From an uncultured Flavobacteriia bacterium (GTDB taxonomy: Bacteria; Bacteroidota; Bacteroidia; Flavobacteriales_D; Crocinitomicaceae), in assembly GCA_903930085.1 (NCBI GenBank), contig CAIYXD010000231.1, forward strand, positions 1 through 17,783: a stretch of 17,783 nucleotides of DNA, in the 5' to 3' direction. This document shows, one piece after another, positions 1-7,062 of the stretch. The notes below the pieces were generated by a model, which was not told where the DNA came from, did no database searches, and was given only the letters and a program-made list of their open reading frames with translations. How positions within the stretch are numbered: position 1 is the stretch's first letter; the number at the start of each line of letters is the position of its first letter. Both the position numbers and the translations under genes were made by a program.

Positions 1-265
1 ACATAAGTTGCATTCCAAGACAAATTCCAAGAACAGGCGTTTTGCGAACTAAAACGGCTTCGTTCAACGCAGCAATTAATCCCAAATTTTGTAGGTTTTC
101 CATGGCTTTGGCAAAATGCCCAACTCCCGGAAGAATAAGTTTATCCGCTGCTAAAATCTCTTCTACATTAGATGAGATGGCACTGTCAACTTTCAAAGAA
201 TCCAGTTTTTTCTTAACCGAGTTAAGATTTCCCATTCCATAATTGACAATAACTATTCTTTGCAT
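1..265 (-). CDS. hisH: HisH-type glutamine amidotransferase, 3' part cut by the window edge
   Basis: Only the first 88 codons lie in the window; the ATG is at 265 and the gene runs off the left edge. The start MQRIVIVNYGMGNL, the oxyanion motif PGVG (residues 46-49) and the nucleophile elbow LGICLGMQLM with Cys82 identify a class I glutamine amidotransferase of the HisH family. HisH releases ammonia from glutamine for HisF, which makes imidazole glycerol phosphate in histidine synthesis. Paralogues of HisH and HisF in surface-polysaccharide clusters instead feed ammonia to an N-acetyl sugar amidotransferase (WbpG type). The stretch KLILPGVG...AMENL...LNEAVL...KTPVLGICLGMQLM resembles that second group as I remember it, and the upstream neighbour is a membrane protein rather than a his gene. 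The family call is firm; the role in glycan rather than histidine synthesis is inferred. Confidence 0.88.
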   Translation of the reverse strand, partial: MQRIVIVNYGMGNLNSVKKKLDSLKVDSAISSNVEEILAADKLILPGVGHFAKAMENLQNLGLIAALNEAVLVRKTPVLGICLGMQLM

Positions 266-310
266 TTGTGTATTTAATTTAAAAATTGTGCATAATAAAA
301 AGCAAAATTG

Positions 311-1669
311 TTAATTCTCTGGCAGTTTTCGCTTTTCATCAATATAATGTGCCGTCAAGACAAGAAGAAGAAAAGGTAGAACAGGTGCTTTAAATCGAAC
401 TAACACACCAAATAGAATGGATGTAAAACCAGCAAAATAAGCAAGAATTATTGAAAAATATAACGCAAAAACTAAAAACTCGTTGGATACTATTCTCTTT
501 AGTCGGATAAAAATATTTTTATTAGCAATAAACCGAAAGGTAAAGTAAAATAACATAACACTTTCTATACCATTTAGTATTAAAGAAACACTCAAAGCTT
601 CCCAAATGTATGGGCGAAAAAATCCAGCAATTATCGAAACTGGTAATGCCTTTACCATTCCCGCTGGGGAATAATCCGTGATTCCAAGATCGTATCTATT
701 TGTCCCATAGTTTGGATTGGTTGCCATATCTTGACTAATGACTGATGCTTCGGTTGCGAACTCTTGCGCCTGTTCCGATTGAAAAAACAGAACAATTACT
801 GTAATTCCGGCAACCCCAAATAAAAACTTTATTGCATTTCTTTGAAATGGTTGGTCATGTAATTTCTTTGTTAAACGGGCTGAATAAGCTAATGCTAAAG
901 GAACAAACACCGTAATAATCATAAAAGAGCGGACTTGTAATAAGACAAAAATACAAATGAAAATAACCAACCAATTTCGAAAAGAAGAATCTTTATTTAA
1001 ACTAATAATTTTATTTAGGTTATATAGAAGAAAACAAACCGAAACAAAAATCACTGTATCCTTGGAAACACCAGCGCACCAAAAACTAAGGGATGGAATA
1101 AAAAATACAGCCAAAGCAGTATGCCAATCAGAATGTAATCTATAACTTCTAATCATTTCGAATAATCGCCAAGAAGCAAGGGTTGTGATATATGCGAAAA
1201 TTAAAGACATTAAAATATAACTCTTAAATGTAAAAAACGCGAACACAGAAGCTATTTTGGAAATGAAAAACCCTTCTTCTTCATCGTAAATCCATCTTGG
1301 TGGATAACCAGTTTCTATATTAAAATTTTTATATAAATTTCGAACCTCGGGACTTTGAAATAATTCTTGAAAATATCCATACGTATTTACCCAAAACAAA
1401 TTATTGAGTTTTAATGCAGCTTCAAAATAATAGATTGAATCTCCGCCACCTTCATAAACTATAATATAGAATAGCGTATTAATTAATGCAAACAAAATTT
1501 TAAATAAAAAAGCTGGAATCAAGTATTTGTAGTAATCTATGTCTTTGTTGCGTTGCCTTTTTGTGTATATAAACATAAACAGAATAACGGCACCTAATAT
1601 TGATAAACCAATGTCTAATGGACTAAAAAAAGTAAAGCCTCGATAAGATACAGATTCAGACTGATACAC
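311..1669 (-). CDS. Polytopic membrane protein, possible glycan polymerase or GT-C-like enzyme
   Basis: A 452-residue protein with about 9-11 hydrophobic segments across its length, including roughly residues 17-35, 50-71, 137-168, 185-215, 234-262, 281-297, 342-350, 358-380, 397-422 and 426-441. I do not recognise a named family. Polar motifs lie between segments: GGGDS at 74-78, PSLSFW..G.SKD at 192-204, and FRPYIWEA at 351-358. An acidic residue in the first outer loop plus a conserved SKD and an Arg-rich loop recall multi-pass glycosyltransferases and O-antigen polymerases, but this is analogy only. The gene lies 45 bp upstream of the HisH-like gene on the same strand and probably forms an operon with it, which fits surface-polysaccharide synthesis in the inner membrane. 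The reading frame begins with GTG at 1669; the next in-frame Met is at residue 32, inside the first membrane segment, so GTG is preferred. No TAnnTTTG box is seen upstream. Confidence 0.8.
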   Translation of the reverse strand: MYQSESVSYRGFTFFSPLDIGLSILGAVILFMFIYTKRQRNKDIDYYKYLIPAFLFKILFALINTLFYIIVYEGGGDSIYYFEAALKLNNLFWVNTYGYFQELFQSPEVRNLYKNFNIETGYPPRWIYDEEEGFFISKIASVFAFFTFKSYILMSLIFAYITTLASWRLFEMIRSYRLHSDWHTALAVFFIPSLSFWCAGVSKDTVIFVSVCFLLYNLNKIISLNKDSSFRNWLVIFICIFVLLQVRSFMIITVFVPLALAYSARLTKKLHDQPFQRNAIKFLFGVAGITVIVLFFQSEQAQEFATEASVISQDMATNPNYGTNRYDLGITDYSPAGMVKALPVSIIAGFFRPYIWEALSVSLILNGIESVMLFYFTFRFIANKNIFIRLKRIVSNEFLVFALYFSIILAYFAGFTSILFGVLVRFKAPVLPFLLLVLTAHYIDEKRKLPEN

Positions 1670-1780
1670 TATTTTTGTTTTTTATAAAGGTAATTCATTT
1701 AACTTGAATTCTGCTTTACTTTCTGCACAGTAAATCCAAAAAAAATCCAGTTTTGCCAACGAATTATGAATTATGATTTC

Positions 1781-2257
1781 TCAATCGGAATGATGGTATG
1801 GTTCACCTTTCAAAATAGTCATTGCACGATAGAGTTGTTCAAAGAAAATCATCCGTACCATTTGGTGAGAAAATGTCATTTTAGACAAACTTATTTTTCC
1901 CGTTGCCAAGGAATAAACCTCCGCAGAAAATCCGTAGGCTCCACCAACAACAAATACGATTGTTTTCCCACCAGCGTTGAATTTTTGTTGGAAAAATTGG
2001 GCGAATTCGAGAGAGGTAAATTGAGTACCATTTTCATCCAATAAGATCAATTGGTCGCCAGGTTGCATTTTTGAAATTATCTCCCTTCCCTCCTGCTCTC
2101 TAATTTGCTCAACCGTCAAATTTTTTGCGTTTTTTAAATCAGGAATCTCCAATTTTTCAACTGGTAAATAATGCTTTAAACGCTTCAAATATTCACTTTC
2201 CCCTTCTTCTAAAAAAGGTTTTCCAGTTTTACCAATACAAATAAATTTAACTTTCAC
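1781..2257 (-). CDS. rlmH: 23S rRNA (pseudouridine1915-N3)-methyltransferase RlmH
   Basis: RlmH is a SPOUT-class, SAM-dependent enzyme that methylates pseudouridine 1915 in helix 69 of 23S rRNA on assembled 70S ribosomes. The protein shows the family start VKVKFICIGKT, the LLDENGTQFTS.EFA segment, the SAM-knot motif FVVGGAYGF and the C-terminal LSKMTFSHQMVRMIFFEQLYRA...GEPYHH, ending in the usual His-Ser-Asp. I take GTG at 2257 as the start: it gives about 158 residues, as usual for the family (155-159), and the -7 box at 2262-2269 leaves the upstream in-frame ATG (2281) outside the transcript. The gene is single and divergent from the DUF4783-like gene. Its identity is not in doubt; the GTG start is a strong inference. 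Confidence 0.96.
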   Translation of the reverse strand: MKVKFICIGKTGKPFLEEGESEYLKRLKHYLPVEKLEIPDLKNAKNLTVEQIREQEGREIISKMQPGDQLILLDENGTQFTSLEFAQFFQQKFNAGGKTIVFVVGGAYGFSAEVYSLATGKISLSKMTFSHQMVRMIFFEQLYRAMTILKGEPYHHSD

Positions 2258-2261
2258 CGTG

Positions 2262-2269
2262 CAAAAATA
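2262..2269 (-). promoter_or_regulatory. Bacteroidetes -7 promoter box of rlmH
   Basis: The minus strand reads TATTTTTG, matching the Bacteroidetes -7 consensus TAnnTTTG. It ends four bases before the GTG start of rlmH, so the transcript would start at or next to the start codon (leaderless or nearly so). I see no clear TTTG -33 element at the usual 19-21 base spacing. Confidence 0.6.
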
Positions 2270-2395
2270 GTAACAATGCATGATGTAAGATTTTTAAGCC
2301 GCTTTTTTTGACACGAAAATTGTAATAAATACATTAATTGGTCTCAAAACAATTGATGGGAATATGAAATTAAATCGAAAGGTAAAAAAAGGCAC

Positions 2396-2403
2396 TATTT
2401 TTG
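2396..2403 (+). promoter_or_regulatory. Bacteroidetes -7 promoter box of the DUF4783-like gene
   Basis: TATTTTTG matches TAnnTTTG and lies 23 bases before the ATG at 2427. It falls inside the longer open frame that begins at 2364, which argues that translation starts at 2427. There is no good -33 element. Confidence 0.55.
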
Positions 2404-2426
2404 CTTATACAGGAAAAAATAATTTC

Positions 2427-2810
2427 ATGAGTTTTTTATACGTTTTTATCACTAGTATATTCCTTTCTTTAAACATTCAAAGCGAAATTCCTTATTCAAC
2501 GATTGAAAAAGCATTTGTATCTAATGATGCCGCTAGTATTATTGGACTAGGAAAAGATAAAATCTTACTGAATGTTCTCGGAAAAGAAGGAGCTTACAGC
2601 GCCTCACAAGCAAATTTGGTTTTGAAAGATTTCTTTACGAAAAAACCGGGCTCCTCTTTCAAATTCATCTTCAAGGGAAAAGAGACATCGGATGGCTCTT
2701 TTGCAATTGGCAATTATGAAAGTAAACTAGAAAGTTTTCGTGTTACAATTCATTTCAAAAAAATTAATAGCGATTTCAAAATGGAAAGTTTAACCATTGA
2801 GAAGACCTAA
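2427..2810 (+). CDS. Small secreted DUF4783-like protein
   Basis: A protein of 127 residues with a hydrophobic N-terminus (MSFLYVFITSIFLSLNIQS) that looks like a Sec signal peptide, followed by a compact alpha/beta domain: IPYSTIEKAFVSNDAASI, then SQANLVLKDFFTKKPGSSFKFIFKG, then a beta-rich end with SFAIGNYESKLESFRVTIHFKK. This pattern matches the DUF4783 family as I remember it, found in Bacteroidetes and often near nadC or rlmH; its function is unknown. The fold recalls small NTF2-like or lumazine-binding-like domains, which is only an impression. The open frame extends upstream to 2364, but the ATG at 2427 starts a proper signal peptide and follows the -7 box. The mature protein should be periplasmic or exported. 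It lies 104 bp upstream of nadC, which has its own promoter box. Confidence 0.8.
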   Translation: MSFLYVFITSIFLSLNIQSEIPYSTIEKAFVSNDAASIIGLGKDKILLNVLGKEGAYSASQANLVLKDFFTKKPGSSFKFIFKGKETSDGSFAIGNYESKLESFRVTIHFKKINSDFKMESLTIEKT

Positions 2811-2902
2811 TTTTTTTGTTTTTATTCTACTTTAATAATTTCAAATAGATAGGCAAGTTCAATAGAAACCTAATTTTGAACAAGATTAATGTCTTCAATT
2901 TG

Positions 2903-2910
2903 TATATTTG
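2903..2910 (+). promoter_or_regulatory. Bacteroidetes -7 promoter box of nadC
   Basis: TATATTTG is an exact match to TAnnTTTG. It ends four bases before the nadC ATG at 2915, the same geometry as rlmH, and predicts a leaderless mRNA. A TTTTG at 2874-2878 is the only -33 candidate, but its 24-base spacing is long. Confidence 0.62.
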
Positions 2911-2914
2911 CCCT

Positions 2915-3745
2915 ATGATATTAGAACTTATCGATAATGCCTTGCGAGAAGATATTGGTGATGGAGACCATTCTACAATTTCGTGTGTTCCTGAATCCGC
3001 AATTGGCAAAGCACAACTGCTTATTAAGGAAGATGGGGTTTTAGCTGGAATAGAATTAGCGGAAATCATCTTCAAACGATTTGACCCTTCTTTGCAAATA
3101 GAAATTTTCCTGAAGGATGGAGCGGCTGTTAAATCTGGAGACATTGCATTTATTGTTTCTGGCAGTTCTAGATCCATTTTGACGACAGAGCGCCTTGTTT
3201 TAAATTGCATGCAGCGTATGAGTGGAATTGCAACACAAACCAACAAAATCGTTTCTTGTATTGAAGGTTGTGTAACAAAATTATTAGATACTCGAAAAAC
3301 AACACCTGGAATTCGAATTCTTGAAAAATGGGCTGTACGGATCGGCGGAGGACACAACCATCGTTTTGGGCTATTTGACATGCTGATGCTAAAAGATAAT
3401 CATATTGATTACGCCGGCGGAATTCGTCTTGCAATACTTCGAGCAAACGATTATTTAAAGTCGCAGAAGAAAAATCTAAAAATTGAAATTGAAGTGCGCA
3501 ACTTACAAGAATTAAAAGAAGTTCTAGAAGTTGGCATGGTAGACCGAATCATGCTAGATAATTTCACACCGGATGAAATTAGAGAGGCACTAAAAATAAT
3601 TCCAAAGCAATACGAAACAGAAGCTTCTGGAGGAATTACAATTGAGACCATTCGTTCATTTGCGGAAACCGGAGTTCAGTTCATATCTGTCGGCGCATTA
3701 ACCCATAGCGCAAAAAGTTTGGATATGAGCCTAAAAGCAATCTAA
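2915..3745 (+). CDS. nadC: Quinolinate phosphoribosyltransferase (carboxylating)
   Basis: NadC joins quinolinate to PRPP and decarboxylates it to nicotinate mononucleotide, the committed step of de novo NAD synthesis in the cytoplasm. The 276-residue protein has the whole family pattern: REDIGDGDHS at 11-20, TERLVLNCMQRMSGIAT at 91-107, DTRKTTPGIR at 125-134, the substrate loop GGGHNHRFGLFDMLMLKDNHI at 144-164, an EIEV strand, MLDNF and the C-terminal EASGG...FISVGALTHS. The Lys and Arg residues expected in the active site are present. I chose ATG 2915 over an upstream in-frame TTG at 2876 because homologues begin at this point and the -7 box lies just before it. The gene converges on frr, with only three bases between the two stop codons and no terminator between them. 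Confidence 0.97.
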   Translation: MILELIDNALREDIGDGDHSTISCVPESAIGKAQLLIKEDGVLAGIELAEIIFKRFDPSLQIEIFLKDGAAVKSGDIAFIVSGSSRSILTTERLVLNCMQRMSGIATQTNKIVSCIEGCVTKLLDTRKTTPGIRILEKWAVRIGGGHNHRFGLFDMLMLKDNHIDYAGGIRLAILRANDYLKSQKKNLKIEIEVRNLQELKEVLEVGMVDRIMLDNFTPDEIREALKIIPKQYETEASGGITIETIRSFAETGVQFISVGALTHSAKSLDMSLKAI

Positions 3746-3748
3746 ATA

Positions 3749-4312
3749 TTAAATTGTCATAATCTCCTTGTCCTTCACTTCAACGAGTTCCTCTATTTTT
3801 TTAATAAATTGGTTGGTAATTGTTTGAATCTCATTTTCAGCATCTTTCGCCATATCCTCAGATAATCCGTCATTTTTGAGATCCTTGATCATATCGATAG
3901 ATTCTTTGCGATTATTTCGAACGGCTACTTTTGCAAATTCAGCTTCCGCCTTTGCTTTTTTAACTAAATCTTTTCTTCTTTCTTCTGTGAGCAAGGGAAC
4001 GGAAATAATTAGAATTTCACCATTATTTTGTGGCGCAAATCCTAGATTTGAATTTATTATCCCTTTAGCGATTTCATTTAGCATTGATTTCTCCCAAGGT
4101 TGTACGGTTATTGTGCGTGCATCCATCGTAGAAATATTTGCGACTTGCTGAATAGCAGTTGGTGTACCATAATAATCAACCATCACACCATTGAGCATCG
4201 CTGGAGTAGCTTTTCCTGCTCTAATTTTAATTAATTCTGTATCCAAGTGAACTAAAGACTTTGTGTTAGAAGCTTTAAATTCATCGTAAATCATTTGTAA
4301 TTCCTCTGTCAT
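3749..4312 (-). CDS. frr: Ribosome recycling factor
   Basis: RRF works with EF-G to split the post-termination ribosome and release mRNA and tRNA. At 187 residues it is the usual length (about 185). Recognisable parts are the N-terminal helix of the three-helix bundle, with LIKIRAGKATPAMLNGVMVDYYGTPT, the small beta domain (ANISTMDARTITVQPWEKSMLNEIAKGI) and the C-terminal helices with VAVRNNRKESIDMIK, where the conserved Arg residues that contact 23S rRNA lie. It follows pyrH by 31 bp, a pairing common across bacteria, but a -7 box in that gap suggests it can also be transcribed alone. Its stop codon lies three bases from that of the convergent nadC, so the two transcripts probably overlap at their 3' ends. 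Confidence 0.98.
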   Translation of the reverse strand: MTEELQMIYDEFKASNTKSLVHLDTELIKIRAGKATPAMLNGVMVDYYGTPTAIQQVANISTMDARTITVQPWEKSMLNEIAKGIINSNLGFAPQNNGEILIISVPLLTEERRKDLVKKAKAEAEFAKVAVRNNRKESIDMIKDLKNDGLSEDMAKDAENEIQTITNQFIKKIEELVEVKDKEIMTI

Positions 4313-4328
4313 GCGTAAAGATTTTGCT

Positions 4329-4336
4329 CAAAAATA
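4329..4336 (-). promoter_or_regulatory. Bacteroidetes -7 promoter box upstream of frr
   Basis: The minus strand reads TATTTTTG in the 31-base gap between pyrH and frr, 16 bases before the frr ATG. It may give frr an internal promoter in addition to read-through from pyrH. No -33 element is visible because that region is pyrH coding sequence. Confidence 0.42.
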
Positions 4337-4343
4337 CTAATTT

Positions 4344-5051
4344 CTAGTTACGAACGATTGTTCCCACTTGTTCACCGTCTAATAATTTCTTCAAATTTCC
4401 TGGCGTATCCATATCGAAAACAATAATCGGAAGGTCGTTTTCCTTACAAAGCGTAAAAGCCGTCATATCCATTACATTTAAACCATTAGCATAAACATCG
4501 TCAAAGGTGATTACATCGTATTTGGTTGCCGTAGGATCTTTTTCTGGATCTGCAGTGTATATTCCATCGACTCTAGTTCCTTTCAAAATAACTTCAGCAT
4601 TTATTTCGATTGCACGAAGAGAAGCTGCAGAATCGGTTGTAAAAAAAGGATTCCCAGTTCCAGCGCCAAAAATAACGACACGGCCTTTTTCTAAATGGCG
4701 CATTGCGCGTCTTCGCACATACGGTTCTGCAATTTCCTTCATCTCGATTGCGGATTGCAAACGCGTTTTAATTCCAGCAGATTCCAACGAAGATTGTAAC
4801 GCCATTGAATTAATCATTGTCGCCAACATCCCCATATAATCGCCATGGGTTCTATCCATTCCACCTTCTTCAGCTTGCACTCCGCGAAAAATATTTCCAC
4901 CACCAATTACAATTGCAATTTCTACTCCCAAATCATGAATTTCTTTGATCTGAGTAGCATATACTGCCAATCGTTTGTTATCAATTCCGAATTGTTTATC
5001 TCCCATTAGAGATTCACCACTTAATTTTAGGAGAATGCGTTTGTATTTCAT
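4344..5051 (-). CDS. pyrH: Uridylate kinase (UMP kinase)
   Basis: PyrH phosphorylates UMP to UDP with ATP in pyrimidine nucleotide synthesis and belongs to the amino acid kinase fold, not the NMP kinase fold. The 235-residue protein carries the N-terminal KYKRILLKLSGESLMG, the VIGGGNIFRG loop, DYMGMLATMINSMALQ, the GTGNPFFTTDSAASLRA nucleotide region and KGTRVDGIYTADPEKDPTA, all diagnostic. The ATG at 5051 is preferred over an upstream TTG because MKYKRILLKLSGE is where homologues begin. It is separated from tsf by a terminator and has its own -7 box, so pyrH-frr form a separate transcription unit from the ribosomal genes even though the gene order rpsB-tsf-pyrH-frr is classical. Confidence 0.98.
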   Translation of the reverse strand: MKYKRILLKLSGESLMGDKQFGIDNKRLAVYATQIKEIHDLGVEIAIVIGGGNIFRGVQAEEGGMDRTHGDYMGMLATMINSMALQSSLESAGIKTRLQSAIEMKEIAEPYVRRRAMRHLEKGRVVIFGAGTGNPFFTTDSAASLRAIEINAEVILKGTRVDGIYTADPEKDPTATKYDVITFDDVYANGLNVMDMTAFTLCKENDLPIIVFDMDTPGNLKKLLDGEQVGTIVRN

Positions 5052-5070
5052 ATTTATGGATTTTGGCAAA

Positions 5071-5078
5071 CAAATATA
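5071..5078 (-). promoter_or_regulatory. Bacteroidetes -7 promoter box of pyrH
   Basis: The minus strand reads TATATTTG, an exact TAnnTTTG match, 19 bases before the pyrH ATG and just downstream of the tsf terminator. A CTTG lies 13 bases further upstream, closer than the usual -33 spacing. Confidence 0.6.
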
Positions 5079-5131
5079 CAGAATTTGCTAACAAGAAAAA
5101 AAACTGTATGCTTCGTAAAAATTATTTATTT

Positions 5132-5164
5132 CATAAAAAAGGCTATCGAAATTCGATAGCCTTT
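5132..5164 (-). terminator. Rho-independent terminator after tsf
   Basis: A perfect 13-base inverted repeat (AAAGGCTATCGAA at 5138-5150 and its complement at 5152-5164) is followed on the minus strand by a run of T residues. It lies 19-51 bases past the tsf stop and ends the rplM-rpsI-rpsB-tsf unit. It is the only strong intrinsic terminator I could find in the window. Confidence 0.88.
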
Positions 5165-5182
5165 ATATATTTTTTTGTGTGC

Positions 5183-6013
5183 TTAGCTTAAAGAAAAACG
5201 CTTAAAGTCTACAACTGTCAAGTCTTTTTCTGTTGAGCTCAAGAATTGCTCAACAGTTACTTTGTTATCTCTAACAAACTGCTGACTTAGCAATGTATTC
5301 TCCTGAAAGAATTTATTCAAACGACCCATTGCAATTTTTTCTGCCATATCTGCTGGTTTTCCTTCTTGGATAGCCAAGTCCTTACCAACTTCAATTTCTC
5401 TTTCAATTGTGCGATCATCAACACCGTTTTTGTCCAAAGCGATTGGATTCATTGCAGCAATTTGCATTGCAACTTGTTTCCCTGCATCTTCAGCAGCATC
5501 CGAACCACTATTCAAGGCAACTAAAGTTGCCAATTGGTTACCTGGGTGGTTGTATGCTACAACTTTACCAGCTTTCAATGTTTCGTATTTAGACAAATCT
5601 AATTTTTCACCTAAAACGCCAATTTGTTCGATTAATTTTTCATCTACCGACAATTTAGCATCGTAAGGAAGTGCTTTCAAATCTTCAAGAGAAGCAGGCA
5701 TATTTGCTAAAGCAATATCAACCAAGGATTGAACAAAGTTTCTGAAACCTTCATTTTTAGCAACGAAGTCTGTTTCACAATTCAATGTTAAAATAGCTCC
5801 TGCAGTTCCATCTTCTGATGCTTGTGCAAAAATCAATCCTTCTTTGGCTTCATTATCGCCACGTTTAGCGGCGATCTTTTGACCTTTTTTACGTAATAAA
5901 TCGATTGCTGTTTCGAAATCTCCGTTTGCTTCAACCAACGCATTTTTGCAGTCCATCATGCCTGCACCTGTTTGTTGGCGTAATTTATTTACCTCTGCAG
6001 CTGTAATTGCCAT
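5183..6013 (-). CDS. tsf: Elongation factor Ts
   Basis: EF-Ts is the guanine nucleotide exchange factor for EF-Tu. The 276-residue protein starts with the UBA-like domain (AITAAEVNKLRQQTGAGMMDCKNALVEANGD, residues 2-32, with RKKG at 41-44), then the hallmark TDFVAKNE at 81-88, which contacts EF-Tu, then the core with VVAYNHPGNQLATLVALN and the C-terminal part with QFVRDNKVTVEQFL. The length and order match Bacteroidetes EF-Ts. It follows rpsB by 22 bp and is surely cotranscribed with it; the strong terminator behind it closes the operon. No Shine-Dalgarno sequence precedes the ATG (context AAACTATTTCTC). Confidence 0.98.
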   Translation of the reverse strand: MAITAAEVNKLRQQTGAGMMDCKNALVEANGDFETAIDLLRKKGQKIAAKRGDNEAKEGLIFAQASEDGTAGAILTLNCETDFVAKNEGFRNFVQSLVDIALANMPASLEDLKALPYDAKLSVDEKLIEQIGVLGEKLDLSKYETLKAGKVVAYNHPGNQLATLVALNSGSDAAEDAGKQVAMQIAAMNPIALDKNGVDDRTIEREIEVGKDLAIQEGKPADMAEKIAMGRLNKFFQENTLLSQQFVRDNKVTVEQFLSSTEKDLTVVDFKRFSLS

Positions 6014-6035
6014 GAGAAATAGTTTATTTAATTAA

Positions 6036-6947
6036 TTATTTTTCTTCTGTTGTTGCTTCCTCGTTCGGAGTTGCTGCTTCCTCGATTGGAGCTGCTTCTT
6101 CTACAACTTCTTCTTCTGTAGCTACTGCTTCCACAATTGGAGAAACTTCTTCTACAACTTCCACTACTGCAGCTGCTGCTGCTTCAACGATTGGAGTTTC
6201 CTCAACCGCTGGTGCTGCATCTTTATTCGCTTTAGCTTCATCCGTAGATTCTTTAGAAACCTTACGATCGTCTAATCCTTCTTTAATTGCTCCACAAATT
6301 GCGTCTAAAACAATTGTAATTGATTTAGTTGCATCATCGTTAGATGGAATTGGGAAGTCTACCAATTTAGGATTTGAATTCGTGTCTACCATTGCAAAAG
6401 TAGGGATGTTCAATCTTTTAGCTTCACTCAAGGCGATGTGTTCTTTCAAGATATCAACGATAAAGATTGCAGCTGGCTGACGCGTCATATCCGCGATTGA
6501 ACCAAAGTTCTTCTCTAATTTCTCACGTTGACGTGTTTTAAACAAACGCTCTCTTTTGTTCAATGTTTCCCACGTACCATCTGTTCTCATTTTGTCAATA
6601 GATGACATTTTACGAATAGATTTACGCGTTGTTTGGAAATTTGTTAACATACCACCTGACCAACGTTCTGTCACAAATGGCATATTGATTTCAGCTACTT
6701 TTTGAGATACAATCTCTTTCGCTTGTTTTTTAGTCGCTACGAAAAGAACCTTTTTACCCGATTTTGCAATTTGCTTCATTGCCGCACATGCTTGGTCAAG
6801 ATGTGCTATTGTCTTATTAAGGTCGATAATGTGGATACCTTTTTTCTCTTCAAAGATATACGGCGCCATTGCCGGGTTCCATTTTCTTTTCAAGTGACCG
6901 AAGTGAACACCTGCTTCTAATAATTTTTCAAAACTAACTTTTGACAT
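6036..6947 (-). CDS. rpsB: 30S ribosomal protein S2 with an acidic C-terminal tail
   Basis: S2 binds the 30S head-body junction and is needed for S1 binding. The core is standard: LLEAGVHFGHLKRKWNPAMAPYIF at 9-32, FVTERWSGGMLTNFQT at 91-106, QPAAIFIVD at 157-165 and FAMVDTNSNP at 184-193, ending near residue 227. After it comes a tail of about 75 residues made almost only of Ala, Glu, Val, Pro and Thr, with loosely repeated units such as EEAAPIEEAA and VEAVATEEE. The total of 303 residues exceeds the usual 240-260. Tails of this sort occur in some Bacteroidetes S2 proteins; their role is unknown to me. The gene lies 115 bp after rpsI and 22 bp before tsf, and that upstream gap could hold an autoregulatory leader. 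Confidence 0.98.
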   Translation of the reverse strand: MSKVSFEKLLEAGVHFGHLKRKWNPAMAPYIFEEKKGIHIIDLNKTIAHLDQACAAMKQIAKSGKKVLFVATKKQAKEIVSQKVAEINMPFVTERWSGGMLTNFQTTRKSIRKMSSIDKMRTDGTWETLNKRERLFKTRQREKLEKNFGSIADMTRQPAAIFIVDILKEHIALSEAKRLNIPTFAMVDTNSNPKLVDFPIPSNDDATKSITIVLDAICGAIKEGLDDRKVSKESTDEAKANKDAAPAVEETPIVEAAAAAVVEVVEEVSPIVEAVATEEEVVEEAAPIEEAATPNEEATTEEK

Positions 6948-6984
6948 TTTTACTTTTTTTTAAATTGTTTACATTCCTTTAGTG

Positions 6985-7030
6985 CATCAACAAACAAAGG
7001 GTTCGAACATTAACGAAGGGTACTTTGATG
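6985..7030 (-). promoter_or_regulatory. Possible structured rpsB leader
   Basis: The 115-base gap between rpsI and rpsB contains an outer inverted repeat (CATCAA at 6985-6990 with TTGATG at 7025-7030) enclosing a smaller one (TTCG at 7002-7005 with CGAA at 7014-7017) on either side of symmetric GGG runs. It could be an S2 autoregulatory leader or a processing site. The stems are short and I recognise no named RNA family, so this is tentative. Confidence 0.25.
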
Positions 7031-7062
7031 TTTTGGGTACTAAACAACCGCTAAAATATTTT

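Noticed and set aside
2364..2426. Longer N-terminus for the DUF4783-like protein
   Set aside because: It would put 21 basic residues ahead of a signal peptide and spans the -7 box at 2396-2403.
2827..3381. A 184-codon open frame on the minus strand
   Set aside because: It is antisense to nadC, has no family resemblance and no promoter box; nadC is unmistakable.
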